From Methanothrix harundinacea (GTDB taxonomy: Archaea > Halobacteriota > Methanosarcinia > Methanotrichales > Methanotrichaceae): a DNA stretch of 43,015 nt. This document shows, piece after piece, positions 34,019 through 42,713 of the stretch. Position numbers and translations under genes: made by a program. The stretch's first letter is position 1. Every line of letters starts with the position of its first letter. Under the pieces are notes generated by a model that saw nothing but the letters and a program-made list of their open reading frames with translations, did not search any database and had not been told where the DNA came from. The DNA is taken from contig LGFT01000028.1 of assembly GCA_001509375.1 (NCBI GenBank), positions 1-43,015 on the forward strand, read 5' to 3'.

Positions 34019-34423
34019 ATGATGAAAATCAGAGTGGTCAGTTCAAAGAAGGAGATCGACGATCTCAATCGAAACGAACAGATGATACACTTGGCCTTCA
34101 GGGCGTCGAACACGGACATATTCAGGCTCCTACAGTCTTGTCCCAGGCTCAGGGCGATCCAGGTACCTTCGTCCTATTATAAGACCATGTCTCATGCAGG
34201 TCAGATGTTTTTGGAGATGCAGGGCGTGGAGATCATCGAGGGGGATGTCTGGGGCCACAGAAAGGATATCGACGAGTACTACACCGTCGACGACAAGGTA
34301 ATGGAGAGGATAAATAACCTCCAGTCCGAGGGGATAAACGCGGACGAGATCGCGGGAAGGATCTCCAGGGAATCGAAGCTCTCCCCTGCGATGGTAAAGT
34401 ACATGATAAAACTGACAACCTGA
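34019..34423 (+). CDS. DUF1699-family protein, copy 1
   Basis: The 134-residue cytosolic protein starts MMKIRVVSSKKEIDDLNRNE and shares the family core LAFRASNTDIFRLLQSCPRL and GVEIIEGDVWGHRKDIDEYY with the neighbouring copy. The C-terminus (INADEIAGRISRESKLSPAM) looks like a small helix-turn-helix-like bundle. DUF1699 is found in methanogens and its function is unknown. An ATG at 34019 with GAGGTG upstream is preferred; the frame is open 33 codons before it, into the promoter. It is followed 170 bases later by a paralogue of identical length. Confidence 0.85.
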   Translation: MMKIRVVSSKKEIDDLNRNEQMIHLAFRASNTDIFRLLQSCPRLRAIQVPSSYYKTMSHAGQMFLEMQGVEIIEGDVWGHRKDIDEYYTVDDKVMERINNLQSEGINADEIAGRISRESKLSPAMVKYMIKLTT

Positions 34424-34440
34424 AAGAATCGAAGCTCTCC
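34370..34440 (+). repeat. 15-base direct repeat at the end of DUF1699 copy 1
   Basis: GAATCGAAGCTCTCC occurs at 34370-34384, inside the gene, and at 34426-34440, just after its stop. The offset of 56 bases is not a multiple of three, so it is not an internal protein repeat; it looks like a small duplication relic. Confidence 0.7.
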
Positions 34441-34478
34441 AGACCAAGACCATATGAACTTTTGAGACGATTTGCATT

Positions 34479-34536
34479 CGGCGGCATCTCTGGACCAGGT
34501 GCTGGATCTCGTGGAGACAACTTCCAGGTGCCGCCG
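34479..34536. repeat. Inverted repeat between the two DUF1699 genes
   Basis: CGGCGGCA (34479-34486) pairs perfectly with TGCCGCCG (34529-34536), and TCTGGA/TCCAGG inside can extend the stem. It could form a hairpin in the intergenic RNA. Confidence 0.45.
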
Positions 34537-34593
34537 TCGCTTCAACGGCTTGAAGTCTTGTTATCAAATTCAAAATAGTTCTGGTGTGATTCT

Positions 34594-34998
34594 ATGATGA
34601 AGATCAGGATAGTGAGCTCCAAAGATGATATAAAAGATCTCACGAGAAACGATCAGACGGTCCACCTGGCTTTCAGGGCCTCCAGCACTGACATGTTCAA
34701 ACTGCTTCAGTCCAGTCCAAGGCTGAGGGCCGTACAGGTTCCGCCCTCCTATTACAAGAACATGCCCAATACCGGCCGAGCTTTTCTGGAGACGCAAGGG
34801 GTGGAGATCATTGAAGGTGATGTCTGGGGATACAGAAAGGACATCGACGAGTATTACGTCATAAACGACAAGATTATAGAGAGAATAAACGATCTCCATT
34901 CTGAGGGGCAGAATGTCGAAGAGATCTCATCGAGGATCTCCTGGGAGTCTAAGCTCTCTCCGGCGATGGTCAACTACATCATCAAACGGTCAACTTGA
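34594..34998 (+). CDS. DUF1699-family protein, copy 2
   Basis: This 134-residue paralogue of the preceding gene is the same length and starts MMKIRIVSSKDDIKDLTRND. It keeps LAFRASSTDMFKLLQSSPRL, VPPSYYKNMPNTG and GDVWGYRKDIDEYYV. Differences are scattered, so the duplication is not recent. It lacks the repeat-rich promoter of copy 1 and may depend on read-through or a weak promoter of its own. Function is unknown; it converges with the GTPase gene. Confidence 0.85.
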   Translation: MMKIRIVSSKDDIKDLTRNDQTVHLAFRASSTDMFKLLQSSPRLRAVQVPPSYYKNMPNTGRAFLETQGVEIIEGDVWGYRKDIDEYYVINDKIIERINDLHSEGQNVEEISSRISWESKLSPAMVNYIIKRST

Positions 34999-35076
34999 AA
35001 GGATAATACCATAACGAGTTCCCTTCTTGTATCAGAGATGGCTGACAACCAGAATAAGCCTCTATTTTCCTTTCTT

Positions 35077-36057
35077 TCATTTTTCGTGCAGATCCGACCA
35101 CCCGATTTCTTTGCCAACATCCGCGCCGAGATCGTCGCAGGAATTTTCCAGCATCGCAACCATCCTGTCCAAGACCTCCGCCACCCCATCACCGCTCAGT
35201 GTGGACATGGTCATGTCTGCATCCTCGTAGGCGACGAGGTCTCTCTTATTCGCCACCACAAGCACCGGGAGGCGGAGCCAGCCCTTCACGTCGGTCAGAA
35301 GTCTCAGCTGGTCGGCCATGGAGAAGCCGCAGTACTCGCTCGGGTCCAGGATGTAGAGGACGGCTCCCCGAAGGTGCCTGAGGGCGGCTATCGCCTGAAG
35401 CTCGATCTCGTTTCTCTGGGATAAAGGCCGATCCAATAGTCCCGGGGTGTCCACCACCTGGTACCTCTGATGATCGCGGACGAAGTGGCCCACCCCCACC
35501 CCCTTCGTGGTAAAGGGGTAGCTAGCGATCTCGGGCCTCGCCCCGGTGACGGAGATCATGAAGCTCGACTTGCCTACGTTAGGATATCCTGCGACGATGA
35601 TGGTGGGGACGTCGGGATCGACGGTGGGCATGCCCCTCAATTTCTGGCGGGCGTCGTTCAAGAAGAGAAGGTCCGGCTCAATCGACTTCATCACCGAGGC
35701 CATCCTCCCAAAGGCGCCCCGTCTCAGGGATCGTTTATCTCCGGACCCCTTCATCTTCGTCAGATGATCTTTGGTTATGGCCCGGATCTGGGAGGCTGCC
35801 CAGGAGACCCTCGATAGATGGATCCTCATCTCGTCCACCCCCACCGCAGCGTCGGCCAGATCGTAATAGAAGGGGGGGATGTTCATGAATGATGGGTACT
35901 TTCGGACCAGGTTTGTCAGGTTGTCTGAGAGGATGTTTCCGGCGGTCATCAGCATTGACTCGTCCTTCTTCTGACCTGTTGACGCCCTCGTCGACCTTCT
36001 GAAGGCCCGGTCCAACAGCTCCTGGGAGGTGGGGACGGTTGGAAGCCTTTCGAACAT
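35077..36057 (-). CDS. NOG1-like TRAFAC GTPase
   Basis: The roughly 326-residue GTPase has an N-terminal helical domain (FERLPTVPTSQELLDRAFRR) typical of archaeal/eukaryotic NOG1, then G1 AGYPNVGKSSFMISV, G2/G3 region SYPFTTKGVGVGHF and VVDTPGLLDRPL, and G4 VANKRDL. NOG1 acts in large ribosomal subunit assembly; the same role is inferred here. The frame continues 72 codons upstream without family resemblance, and ATG 36057 starts the conserved part. It is divergent from gar1. Confidence 0.88.
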   Translation of the reverse strand: MFERLPTVPTSQELLDRAFRRSTRASTGQKKDESMLMTAGNILSDNLTNLVRKYPSFMNIPPFYYDLADAAVGVDEMRIHLSRVSWAASQIRAITKDHLTKMKGSGDKRSLRRGAFGRMASVMKSIEPDLLFLNDARQKLRGMPTVDPDVPTIIVAGYPNVGKSSFMISVTGARPEIASYPFTTKGVGVGHFVRDHQRYQVVDTPGLLDRPLSQRNEIELQAIAALRHLRGAVLYILDPSEYCGFSMADQLRLLTDVKGWLRLPVLVVANKRDLVAYEDADMTMSTLSGDGVAEVLDRMVAMLENSCDDLGADVGKEIGWSDLHEK

Positions 36058-36179
36058 AACCACTATGGACGTCCCTTCGAGGAGATAAACTTTGAGTCCG
36101 GGGCAAAAACTCATCAAATAAAATGTTTGCGGAACCTTTATATAGGATTGCCCCGAACAAGTTGGGGTGAGGTGACCTA

Positions 36180-36458
36180 TTGAAGAGGTTGGGTACCACC
36201 CAGCATTTAGTTCAGAAGAAGTTGATTGTGCGCACAGAGCCCATAAATGGCGGAAAAAATGCAGAGCTTCCAAGGATCAATTCTGTCGTTGTAGATCACA
36301 AGAAAGTCAGGATCGGCCGGGTTTTTGACATATTCGGTCCGGCAGATCACCCCTACATTGCCGTCAAGCCTTATCGAAACGTCGATGCGGCAGTTCACCT
36401 GGGAAAGAAACTCTATTTCGAGGAGCGCGGGTTTGGTGGAAGAAATAGAAAAGATTAG
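36180..36458 (+). CDS. gar1: H/ACA RNP protein Gar1
   Basis: The 92-residue protein is the Gar1 component of H/ACA guide RNPs, which pseudouridylate RNA with Cbf5, Nop10 and L7Ae. It has the expected small beta-barrel: [20 protein letters not shown] and [10 protein letters not shown], then a basic/Gly tail ([11 protein letters not shown]). The start is TTG, with GAGGTGACC at good distance. Its 3' end overlaps the start of tfb by about 26 bases, a gar1-tfb pairing seen widely in archaea. Confidence 0.92.
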   Translation: MKRLGTTQHLVQKKLIVRTEPINGGKNAELPRINSVVVDHKKVRIGRVFDIFGPADHPYIAVKPYRNVDAAVHLGKKLYFEERGFGGRNRKD

Positions 36459-37449
36459 GGAGATCGAACGGTCTGAGAAAGAGAAGATCCAAGAGAAGAT
36501 CAAGCTCAGGCGAGAGAAGGAGAAGGTAGACGAGTTTGAGAAGTTCATCGTCGAGTGCCCTGAGTGCGGAAGTCACGCCCTCGTCCACGACTACGAGAGG
36601 GCTGAGCTCGTCTGCAGCGACTGCGGCCTCGTCATCGACGAGAACTTCATCGACCAGGGACCTGAGTGGAGGGCCTTCGATCACGATCAGAGGATGAAGA
36701 GGTCAAGGGTCGGCGCTCCCATGACCTACACCATCCACGACAAGGGACTATCGACTATGATAGACTGGAGGAACCGGGACTCCTATGGCAAGACCATCTC
36801 CTCCAAGAACAGGGCCCAGCTATACCGTCTCCGAAAGTGGCAGAGGAGAATCAGAGTAAGCAACGCCACCGAGAGGAACCTGGCCTTCGCTCTGTCCGAG
36901 CTGGATCGGATGGCTTCGGCCCTGGGCCTCTCCCGGAACGTGAGGGAGACGGCCGCCGTAATCTACAGGAAGGCCGTCGACAAGAACCTGATTAGGGGTA
37001 GGAGCATCGAAGGGGTCGCCGCCGCGGCCCTCTATGCGGCCTGCAGGCAGTGCAACGTTCCAAGGACCCTCGATGAGATCGCCGAGGTCTCGAGGGTCTC
37101 GAGGAAGGAGATCGGAAGAACCTACAGGTTCGTATCACGAGAGCTCTCCCTCAAGCTGATGCCCACAAGCCCCATTGACTACATACCCCGCTTCTGCTCC
37201 GGATTGAGCCTAAAAGGCGAGGTCCAGGCGAAGGGGATAGAGATCCTCCGCCAGGCGGCAGAGAAAGAGCTGACCAGCGGCCGGGGCCCCACAGGGGTGG
37301 CGGCGGCGGCGATCTACATCGCCTCGATCCTCTGCGGCGATCGGAGGACCCAGCGAGAAGTGGCGGACGTCGCCGGGGTGACGGAGGTCACCATCCGGAA
37401 CCGCTATAAAGAGCTGGCCGAAGAGCTGGGAATTGAGATCATCCTCTGA
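36433..37449 (+). CDS. tfb: Transcription initiation factor TFB
   Basis: The 338-residue factor bridges TBP and RNA polymerase. A zinc ribbon is seen as [10 protein letters not shown]...CSDCGLV (about residues 42-63), then the B-reader/linker ([20 protein letters not shown]) and two cyclin-like repeats ([20 protein letters not shown] and the second ending [17 protein letters not shown]). A final HTH binds BRE. TTG 36433, with GAGGAG before it, gives MVEEIEKIR, resembling known family starts; GTG 36436 is an alternative. Upstream open frame codons lie inside gar1. It is the only TFB here; some methanogens have more. Confidence 0.96.
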   Translation: MVEEIEKIREIERSEKEKIQEKIKLRREKEKVDEFEKFIVECPECGSHALVHDYERAELVCSDCGLVIDENFIDQGPEWRAFDHDQRMKRSRVGAPMTYTIHDKGLSTMIDWRNRDSYGKTISSKNRAQLYRLRKWQRRIRVSNATERNLAFALSELDRMASALGLSRNVRETAAVIYRKAVDKNLIRGRSIEGVAAAALYAACRQCNVPRTLDEIAEVSRVSRKEIGRTYRFVSRELSLKLMPTSPIDYIPRFCSGLSLKGEVQAKGIEILRQAAEKELTSGRGPTGVAAAAIYIASILCGDRRTQREVADVAGVTEVTIRNRYKELAEELGIEIIL

Positions 37450-37470
37450 ACTACGAACAATAAAAGCGCC

Positions 37471-38271
37471 TCAGAAGGACATGGCCCTGGCGAGAACCCC
37501 CGTGGCCTCCGCCAGGGCCGCCTCTCTCCTCCAAATTTTGGATAACCTCTCTTGGGCCATCCTCATGGAGTAGGGCTCGAGGGTCCAATCGACGCCCTGG
37601 TATCCCACATCCATCAGGATCAGACCCTCGGCCGGGGCGGGGTTAACACCCCGATTGACTCCAGGATCGAGAAGCTCGCGGACCCAGTCCAGATCCCGCT
37701 CGCCGGATCCCACCTTCTCCAGGACTGTAGCGATCTTCCTCACCATGTTCCATAGAAAGCCGTCGGCCCTCACTTCCAGGAGAACTGAGCCGCTCTCTTC
37801 CGAGATATCGAGCTTCATCAAATTTCGAGTGGTGGACCGGCTCTTCTGCGAGGACAGGTTCCGAAAGTCATGGACTCCCAGAAGCTCGCGGCCGGCATCC
37901 CGCATCAGGTCGAGGTCGAGGCCTTCTTTTGGAAGGATGTACCTGTACTCCCTCCAGAGGGCGGCGTGGCGGGCGCTGAAGTTCTCGGGGACGGTCGCCC
38001 AGGCCCAGGCCCAGACGTCCGGGGGAAGCCTGCTGTTTATAACCCTCGGCGCGGCCAGGGACGCCTTCCTCGGATCGATGAAGAAGTCTATAACCTGACC
38101 CAGGGCGCTGACCCCCCGGTCGGTCCTCCCTGCGTAGCAGAAGCTCCCGTCGTTGAGGCGGAGGGACTGGAGGGCATCTCGAACGACGGACTGGACCGTC
38201 AGGACCTCGGGCTGGAGCTGGAAGCCGTGGTATCCGCCGCCGAGGTAGCCGAGCTTGAAGGCGACCTTCAA
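37471..38271 (-). CDS. truA: tRNA pseudouridine synthase A
   Basis: The 266-residue enzyme isomerises uridines at tRNA positions 38-40. The catalytic Asp lies in FCYAGRTDRGVSALGQVIDF. Other landmarks are YLGGGYHGFQLQP at the N-terminus and VRADGFLWNMVRKIATVLEK. It starts 2 bases after the stop of the aconitase-family gene, so the two are co-transcribed despite unrelated roles. It converges with tfb, 21 bases apart. Confidence 0.93.
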   Translation of the reverse strand: MKVAFKLGYLGGGYHGFQLQPEVLTVQSVVRDALQSLRLNDGSFCYAGRTDRGVSALGQVIDFFIDPRKASLAAPRVINSRLPPDVWAWAWATVPENFSARHAALWREYRYILPKEGLDLDLMRDAGRELLGVHDFRNLSSQKSRSTTRNLMKLDISEESGSVLLEVRADGFLWNMVRKIATVLEKVGSGERDLDWVRELLDPGVNRGVNPAPAEGLILMDVGYQGVDWTLEPYSMRMAQERLSKIWRREAALAEATGVLARAMSF

Positions 38272-38273
38272 AG

Positions 38274-39536
38274 TCAGATCTCTCTCGGATCGGTGATCTC
38301 ACCGGTGATGGCTCCGGCGGCCGCCGTCGCCGGAGAGCAGAGGTAGACTTTGGCCTTCGGACTCCCCTGCCTTCCCTGGAAGTTCCTGTTCGAGGTGGAG
38401 AGGGACGCCTCGCCGTCGCCGAGGAGGCCGAAGCTTCCACCCATGCAGGGGCCGCAGCATGGCGACTCCACGATGGCGCCGGCCTCCATGAACTTTTCGA
38501 CGAGGCCAGCCCGGAGAGCCTTCATGTACTCGGTTCTGCTGGCGGGGATCACCACCATCCGAACGCCCCGGGCCAGAGGCTCGCCTCCCATGACCTGGGC
38601 CGAGAGCTTGAGGTCCTCAAATCTCCCGTTGGTGCAGGAGCCGAGGAAGATCTGGTCGATCTTCGTCCCGGCGAGGTCGCTCGCGGGGACCACGTGGTCG
38701 ACGTTGTGGGGGACTGCCACCAGGGGCGGAAGGTCGTCGACCTCCCAGACCCGTTCCTCAAAGGAAGCATCGTCGTCGCCGTGAAGGACGGTTCCTTCGT
38801 CGAAGTCCTCGACCCTCTCCCTGATGTAGCTGTAGGTCGTCAGATCCGGGTCGACGAGGCCGGCCTTCCCGCCCATCTCGATCGCCATGTTTGTCATGGT
38901 CATCCTCTCGGAGACCGACATCTCCGAAACGGCGGAGCCCGCAAACTCGCAGGCCTTGTAGGTGGCACCGTCGGCCCCGACGTCGCCGATCATCCTCAGG
39001 ACGACGTCTTTTGAGGTGACGAGCCGGGAGAGCCTCCCCTCAGCCCGAAGCCGCAGGGTCTCGGGGACCATGAACCAGAGCTTCCCGGTGGCGAAGACCG
39101 AGGCCATGTCGGTGCTACCGATCCCCGTCGAGAATGCCCCAAGAGCCCCGTAGGTGCAGGTGTGGGAGTCGGAGCCTACGATGAGGTCGCCGGGGAGGGC
39201 GTGCCCCTTCTCCGGCATCACCTGGTGGCAGACCCCCTCGAAGACATCGTAGTTGAGGATTCCCTGCTCGAGGGCGAACTTTCGGAGCATGATGTGGTTT
39301 TCGGCGGCAGCGAGGCTATCTGCCGGGACCTGATGGTCGAAGAGGATCACTATCTTTGAGGGGTCCCAGACCGTCGCGTCCTCGCCTGCGATCTCGTAAA
39401 ACCCCTTCACCGCCAGGGGGCCGGTGATGTCGTGGACCATGGCCCGGTCTATATCGGCCATGATGAACTCGCCAGCCCTCACCTCCTTCTTCGAGGCTCG
39501 AGAGAAGATCTTCTCAGAGAGGGTGTAACCAGCCAT
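38274..39536 (-). CDS. Aconitase-family dehydratase large subunit (isopropylmalate/homoaconitate type)
   Basis: The 420-residue protein is the large, Fe-S-binding subunit of a two-subunit hydro-lyase. It has [19 protein letters not shown] at the start, [32 protein letters not shown] and [19 protein letters not shown]; the Cys in the last two motifs are the expected cluster ligands. Archaea carry both isopropylmalate dehydratase (leucine) and homoaconitase (coenzyme B) versions, and this could be either. The small subunit is not in the window. ATG 39536 is 8 bases after GGTGATCC, an excellent ribosome site, so the seven-codon upstream extension is rejected. Confidence 0.88.
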   Translation of the reverse strand: MAGYTLSEKIFSRASKKEVRAGEFIMADIDRAMVHDITGPLAVKGFYEIAGEDATVWDPSKIVILFDHQVPADSLAAAENHIMLRKFALEQGILNYDVFEGVCHQVMPEKGHALPGDLIVGSDSHTCTYGALGAFSTGIGSTDMASVFATGKLWFMVPETLRLRAEGRLSRLVTSKDVVLRMIGDVGADGATYKACEFAGSAVSEMSVSERMTMTNMAIEMGGKAGLVDPDLTTYSYIRERVEDFDEGTVLHGDDDASFEERVWEVDDLPPLVAVPHNVDHVVPASDLAGTKIDQIFLGSCTNGRFEDLKLSAQVMGGEPLARGVRMVVIPASRTEYMKALRAGLVEKFMEAGAIVESPCCGPCMGGSFGLLGDGEASLSTSNRNFQGRQGSPKAKVYLCSPATAAAGAITGEITDPREI

Positions 39537-39949
39537 GACCAGCTGGATCACCGCCAAAATAGATAAAGCTTGACCCTCGCCTCGATGGCTCAGGGAAAGT
39601 ACAAAATATTCTCCAGAAGATCTGATAGATATTTCAGGGCGCTTCTCTCGATCAACAACTTGGAGCTCAAGGAGGCAGCTCTACAAAATCTCCCTCATCG
39701 GCGATCGCCTTCAGGATGAGATCTATAAGCAGAGCCTTTCTTCTCCCGTTCTATCATCTCTTCGAGGAGCTGGCTGAAGGTCTCTCCCGGCCTCTTGAGA
39801 TCGGAGAGATCTGCCCATACCGACTCTGTCACTGCTAGACGCTTCTTTGCAATCCGGATGATATTGCAAATGTTGTAAAGCTGGATATAAATTTCAGTGT
39901 GCTCAATGATGAAAAGGTCTTTCAGACCTTAGTAGACGGATGAACGCCT
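39537..39949. other. Gene-poor interval with an antitoxin relic
   Basis: This 413-base gap contains no intact gene. It holds a frameshifted antitoxin-like sequence on the minus strand (listed separately), and no recognisable toxin frame accompanies it. Confidence 0.6.
39667..39892 (-). pseudogene. Frameshifted VapB-like antitoxin relic
   Basis: On the minus strand one frame reads IAKKRLAVTESVWADLSDLK, then RPGETFSQLLEEMIEREKK, the pattern of small VapB-type antitoxins (short DNA-binding start, then LKRPGETFS). After an AAGAAA run the frame must shift by one base to continue [20 protein letters not shown], a plausible native C-terminus ending at 39667. The unshifted frame ends soon in an unrelated tail. 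No ATG start is clear. It is a broken antitoxin with no VapC partner seen. Confidence 0.55.
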
Positions 39950-41095
39950 TCACCATACCTTCCCGGCCAGGCAGTACCTGAACAAAAGCTTCAGAAGAGG
40001 CGCGTACTTCGGCTTTATGATACCGGGATGCAAAAGGCCCCGCCAGACCAGCAGGGGGCTGGCGGTGATTTTGAGGCCGGGGAAGACGAGGCCGTCCATG
40101 GCGGCCCCGAGTCGGCAGAGATCTTCATTCGAGAGGCTCGCCAGAACGTCTCTCCCCTTCATGTGGAGGTTTGATGCGACGAAGTCCCTTCTCATCCTCG
40201 GCTCGTACTCGATATTCTTCGTCTCGCCCCGGAGGAAACGGTCGATGGCATCGGCGGCGATCCGGGCCGACCTCGCCGCCGGGTAGAGGCCGCCGCCGGT
40301 GAAGGGGTTGGTGAGCCCTCCGGCGTCCCCGATCAGGACGGCCCTCCCTTTCTGGAGCTTTTTGGCAAGGCCCAGGGGTATGGCGCCCCCGTTCTTCTCG
40401 ACGACCTCGCCCTCGATTTTGTACTTCGATATGAACCTTTCAAGGGTCGGGAAGGTGCCGAAGCAGCCGACGTTCGCCGTCCCCCGCTCGCTTTTGGGAA
40501 ATATCCAGCAGGAGTACGATCTGCAGTTTTTGGTGCGGGAAGGTTGGGGGCAGAGGTCGCGGTCGATGTATGCGTATATGGCGTCGTCCTCGGGCCATCT
40601 CATTTCCAACTGGGCCGCGGGGACGACCCGGTTTCTCTCGCCCATGGAGCGGGCAACCCGCGAGGCAGGGCCGTCTGCCCCGACGATCGTCTCGGCTCTG
40701 ATCGTCTCTCCTCCCAGAAGGCGGACCTCGCCGGATTCCGGGTCAATCCTCTCGACCTTCTTTCCGAGGGCGACTTCCGCCCCCGCCCGCTCCGCAAGCG
40801 TCAGAAGGTGCTGGTCGAAACGGGGCCGATCGAGCATCAGGAGGTCGCCCCTTAACCTGTAGCCCGTCTGGTTCGGAAAGACGACCCTCAAGTAGCGGAC
40901 TTTGCCAGAGATGAAGTCTCCGGTGGACATAGCAAACTCAGGATAGCAAGCGGCGAAGAGCCCCTCTGCGCACTGTTTTGGAATCCCGACCGCCTCCTTT
41001 CTATCGATGAGGAGGACGTCGTGCCCCATCTCCGATAAAAAGCGGGCTGCCGTGCTCCCGGCGGGACCCGCGCCCACCACCGCTGCCGAATACAC
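39950..41095 (-). CDS. Geranylgeranyl reductase-family flavoprotein
   Basis: The 381-residue FAD-dependent oxidoreductase has the dinucleotide-binding VYSAAVVGAGPAGSTAARFL at the start and the second FAD motif LIGDAGGLTNPFTGGGLYPA. This family reduces double bonds of isoprenoid chains, for example in archaeal membrane lipids (digeranylgeranylglycerophospholipids) or quinone/menaquinone-like chains. The start is GTG 41095 after a GGAG-rich site. The open frame continues upstream into the divergent marker-14 gene and is not used. The exact isoprenoid substrate is not determined. Confidence 0.88.
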   Translation of the reverse strand: MYSAAVVGAGPAGSTAARFLSEMGHDVLLIDRKEAVGIPKQCAEGLFAACYPEFAMSTGDFISGKVRYLRVVFPNQTGYRLRGDLLMLDRPRFDQHLLTLAERAGAEVALGKKVERIDPESGEVRLLGGETIRAETIVGADGPASRVARSMGERNRVVPAAQLEMRWPEDDAIYAYIDRDLCPQPSRTKNCRSYSCWIFPKSERGTANVGCFGTFPTLERFISKYKIEGEVVEKNGGAIPLGLAKKLQKGRAVLIGDAGGLTNPFTGGGLYPAARSARIAADAIDRFLRGETKNIEYEPRMRRDFVASNLHMKGRDVLASLSNEDLCRLGAAMDGLVFPGLKITASPLLVWRGLLHPGIIKPKYAPLLKLLFRYCLAGKVW

Positions 41096-41153
41096 GCTGT
41101 TCTCCTTCTCCTCACAAAAGATCAAACTTTCGATTTTGGGCAGCGACCCGAAG

Positions 41154-41162
41154 AGTTTATGG
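41154..41162 (+). promoter_or_regulatory. TATA-like element for the marker-14 gene
   Basis: GTTTATGGT lies about 32 bases before ATG 41186, predicting a very short or absent leader. It resembles the CTTTATGTGG of trkA. Confidence 0.35.
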
Positions 41163-41185
41163 TCTGAAAGTTCGTCCGAGAGACT

Positions 41186-42625
41186 ATGAGCATTGCCCGT
41201 CTCCTCAGGTCTAAGCCCAAACCGCGAATTGCCGAGAGCCCTCCCGTGGACATCCTGGAGCTGAAGAAGGAGCCCTACTACATCGTAGCCTCTGTGGAGG
41301 TGGGCAATAGCACCACCAAATGCATCCTCACCGCCACCAACATGAAGAACGGCCAGACCCGGATCGTCAATAAGACGGTGAAGATGACCCGAGACGTCCG
41401 GATGTCCAAGCCTGGGGAGGACGTCTTCGCAAAGACCCTCTGCGGCACCCCTCTCACCAGGGAATCGGTCTCGGAGCTGGTGAGAGACACCCTCCTCGAG
41501 AGCCACGCCAAGGCGAGACTCTCCATCAAAGACGACCTGAACTTCGTCGTTCGATCGACAGGGGTCGTCGCCGGCTTCTCCTCGCCCGACGAGGTGGGAA
41601 CCTTCATCCAGGCCCTCGCCGACGGCTGCCTCATAGCGGGGGTCCCGCCGAGGCTGATGACCCCGGCGATGTCGATCCAGAACATCCCCGATCGGTTTCG
41701 TCCCTACAGCCTGATGGAGAAGATCGTCTTCAACGGGCCCGTAGCCTCGGTCTTTCCGCCAAAGGGCTCGACGGGGGTCGAGATCGTCGCCAACGAGATG
41801 GAAGGGGAGCTAGCCACTGCCGGGATAAAGGAGGGGTCCAAGTGGACCGACGTAGACTTTCGAAACCCCTGCCTCTCCCTCGACTTCGGGACGACCCTAG
41901 ACGGCAGGATCACCTCAGCAGAGCTGCCATACTCCAACACCATCGGAAACTTCTGCGGCCTTGCGGGGGCTATACCCGACGCCCTGATCCAGGGGACGGG
42001 GCTCGTCGACCCTCAGACGGGGACGACCCTCGACCTCTTCGAGGGGAAGAAGGTGAAGATCGATAAAACTGCCCGGGAGTACGCGAGGGCGATCGACGAG
42101 CATATCAGGATAGAGAGGGTGCCCGTCGGAAGGACCAGGTACGGGAGCGTTCCCGTCGATCCCGCCGCCGCCAAAAAGATCGGGGTCGTTCTCATCGGCT
42201 GCGACGTCGGGGAGAACGGAAGCCAGCTCAACCGTTTAGCTCAGATCGGAAGGGAGATCCACCAGGAGAAGGGGCTCAAGGCCCTCTTTGGCGCCATCGA
42301 CGTCGCAGCGGCTCACACCGCCCGGCGACTCGTGGAGGTGGCGATTGAAGCCGGGCTCGTCACGAAGGAGACGGCCATAGGCATCACCGGCAGGGCCGGG
42401 ATCAGCGGAAACAAGCCCGAGCTGATCTTGGAGGAGATAGGAACGCTCAACCTCTACGACCAGCCCGAAAAGAACATAGTCTTCGTCGACGACGGCCTCG
42501 CTCGAGGAGCGGCGGTGATGGCCCGGTGCATGAACTCCATGGGGACCCCGAAGCACCCTATGGGGGGCTTGCGGGGCGGAGGCTGCATCCTCAAGAAGAG
42601 AATCGACTACGAGTCGAGGACCTGA
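41186..42625 (+). CDS. Methanogenesis marker protein 14
   Basis: The 479-residue protein matches methanogenesis marker 14, a family found in methanogens and of unknown biochemical role. It is an ASKHA-fold-like protein: an N-terminal IVASVEVGNSTTKCILTATN stretch resembles an actin/sugar-kinase phosphate-1 loop, and a second DFGTTLDGRI motif and VVLIGCDVGENG follow. A C-terminal GGLRGGGCILKKR segment is Gly/Cys-rich. Similar proteins activate Fe-S enzymes in bacteria, so ATP-dependent maturation of a methanogenic enzyme is possible but unproven. Confidence 0.9.
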   Translation: MSIARLLRSKPKPRIAESPPVDILELKKEPYYIVASVEVGNSTTKCILTATNMKNGQTRIVNKTVKMTRDVRMSKPGEDVFAKTLCGTPLTRESVSELVRDTLLESHAKARLSIKDDLNFVVRSTGVVAGFSSPDEVGTFIQALADGCLIAGVPPRLMTPAMSIQNIPDRFRPYSLMEKIVFNGPVASVFPPKGSTGVEIVANEMEGELATAGIKEGSKWTDVDFRNPCLSLDFGTTLDGRITSAELPYSNTIGNFCGLAGAIPDALIQGTGLVDPQTGTTLDLFEGKKVKIDKTAREYARAIDEHIRIERVPVGRTRYGSVPVDPAAAKKIGVVLIGCDVGENGSQLNRLAQIGREIHQEKGLKALFGAIDVAAAHTARRLVEVAIEAGLVTKETAIGITGRAGISGNKPELILEEIGTLNLYDQPEKNIVFVDDGLARGAAVMARCMNSMGTPKHPMGGLRGGGCILKKRIDYESRT

Positions 42626-42691
42626 CTTTCGAAAGGCCGGAACCTGCAACATCCGGAAGTTAGCAGAAGGGGACAAACAGGTGAGAGGGGA

Positions 42692-42699
42692 CTTATAAG
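42692..42699 (+). promoter_or_regulatory. TATA-like element before the right-edge gene
   Basis: CTTATAAG lies about 20 bases before ATG 42714. This is short for a leadered start, so the real start could be downstream. Confidence 0.35.
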
Positions 42700-42713
42700 C
42701 GGACGTTGGAACG

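Noticed and set aside
36058-36273. 72-codon N-terminal extension of the GTPase
   Set aside because: It runs through the divergent gar1 promoter and start, and the NOG1-like sequence begins at Met 36057.
39600-39666. Possible VapC toxin start after the antitoxin relic on the minus strand
   Set aside because: A short LLIER-like reading was noticed, but no PIN acidic motifs or open frame follow, so it cannot be supported.
41096-41506. Upstream extension of the geranylgeranyl reductase-family gene
   Set aside because: It is antisense to the conserved marker-14 N-terminus; the FAD-binding motif and a ribosome site begin at GTG 41095.
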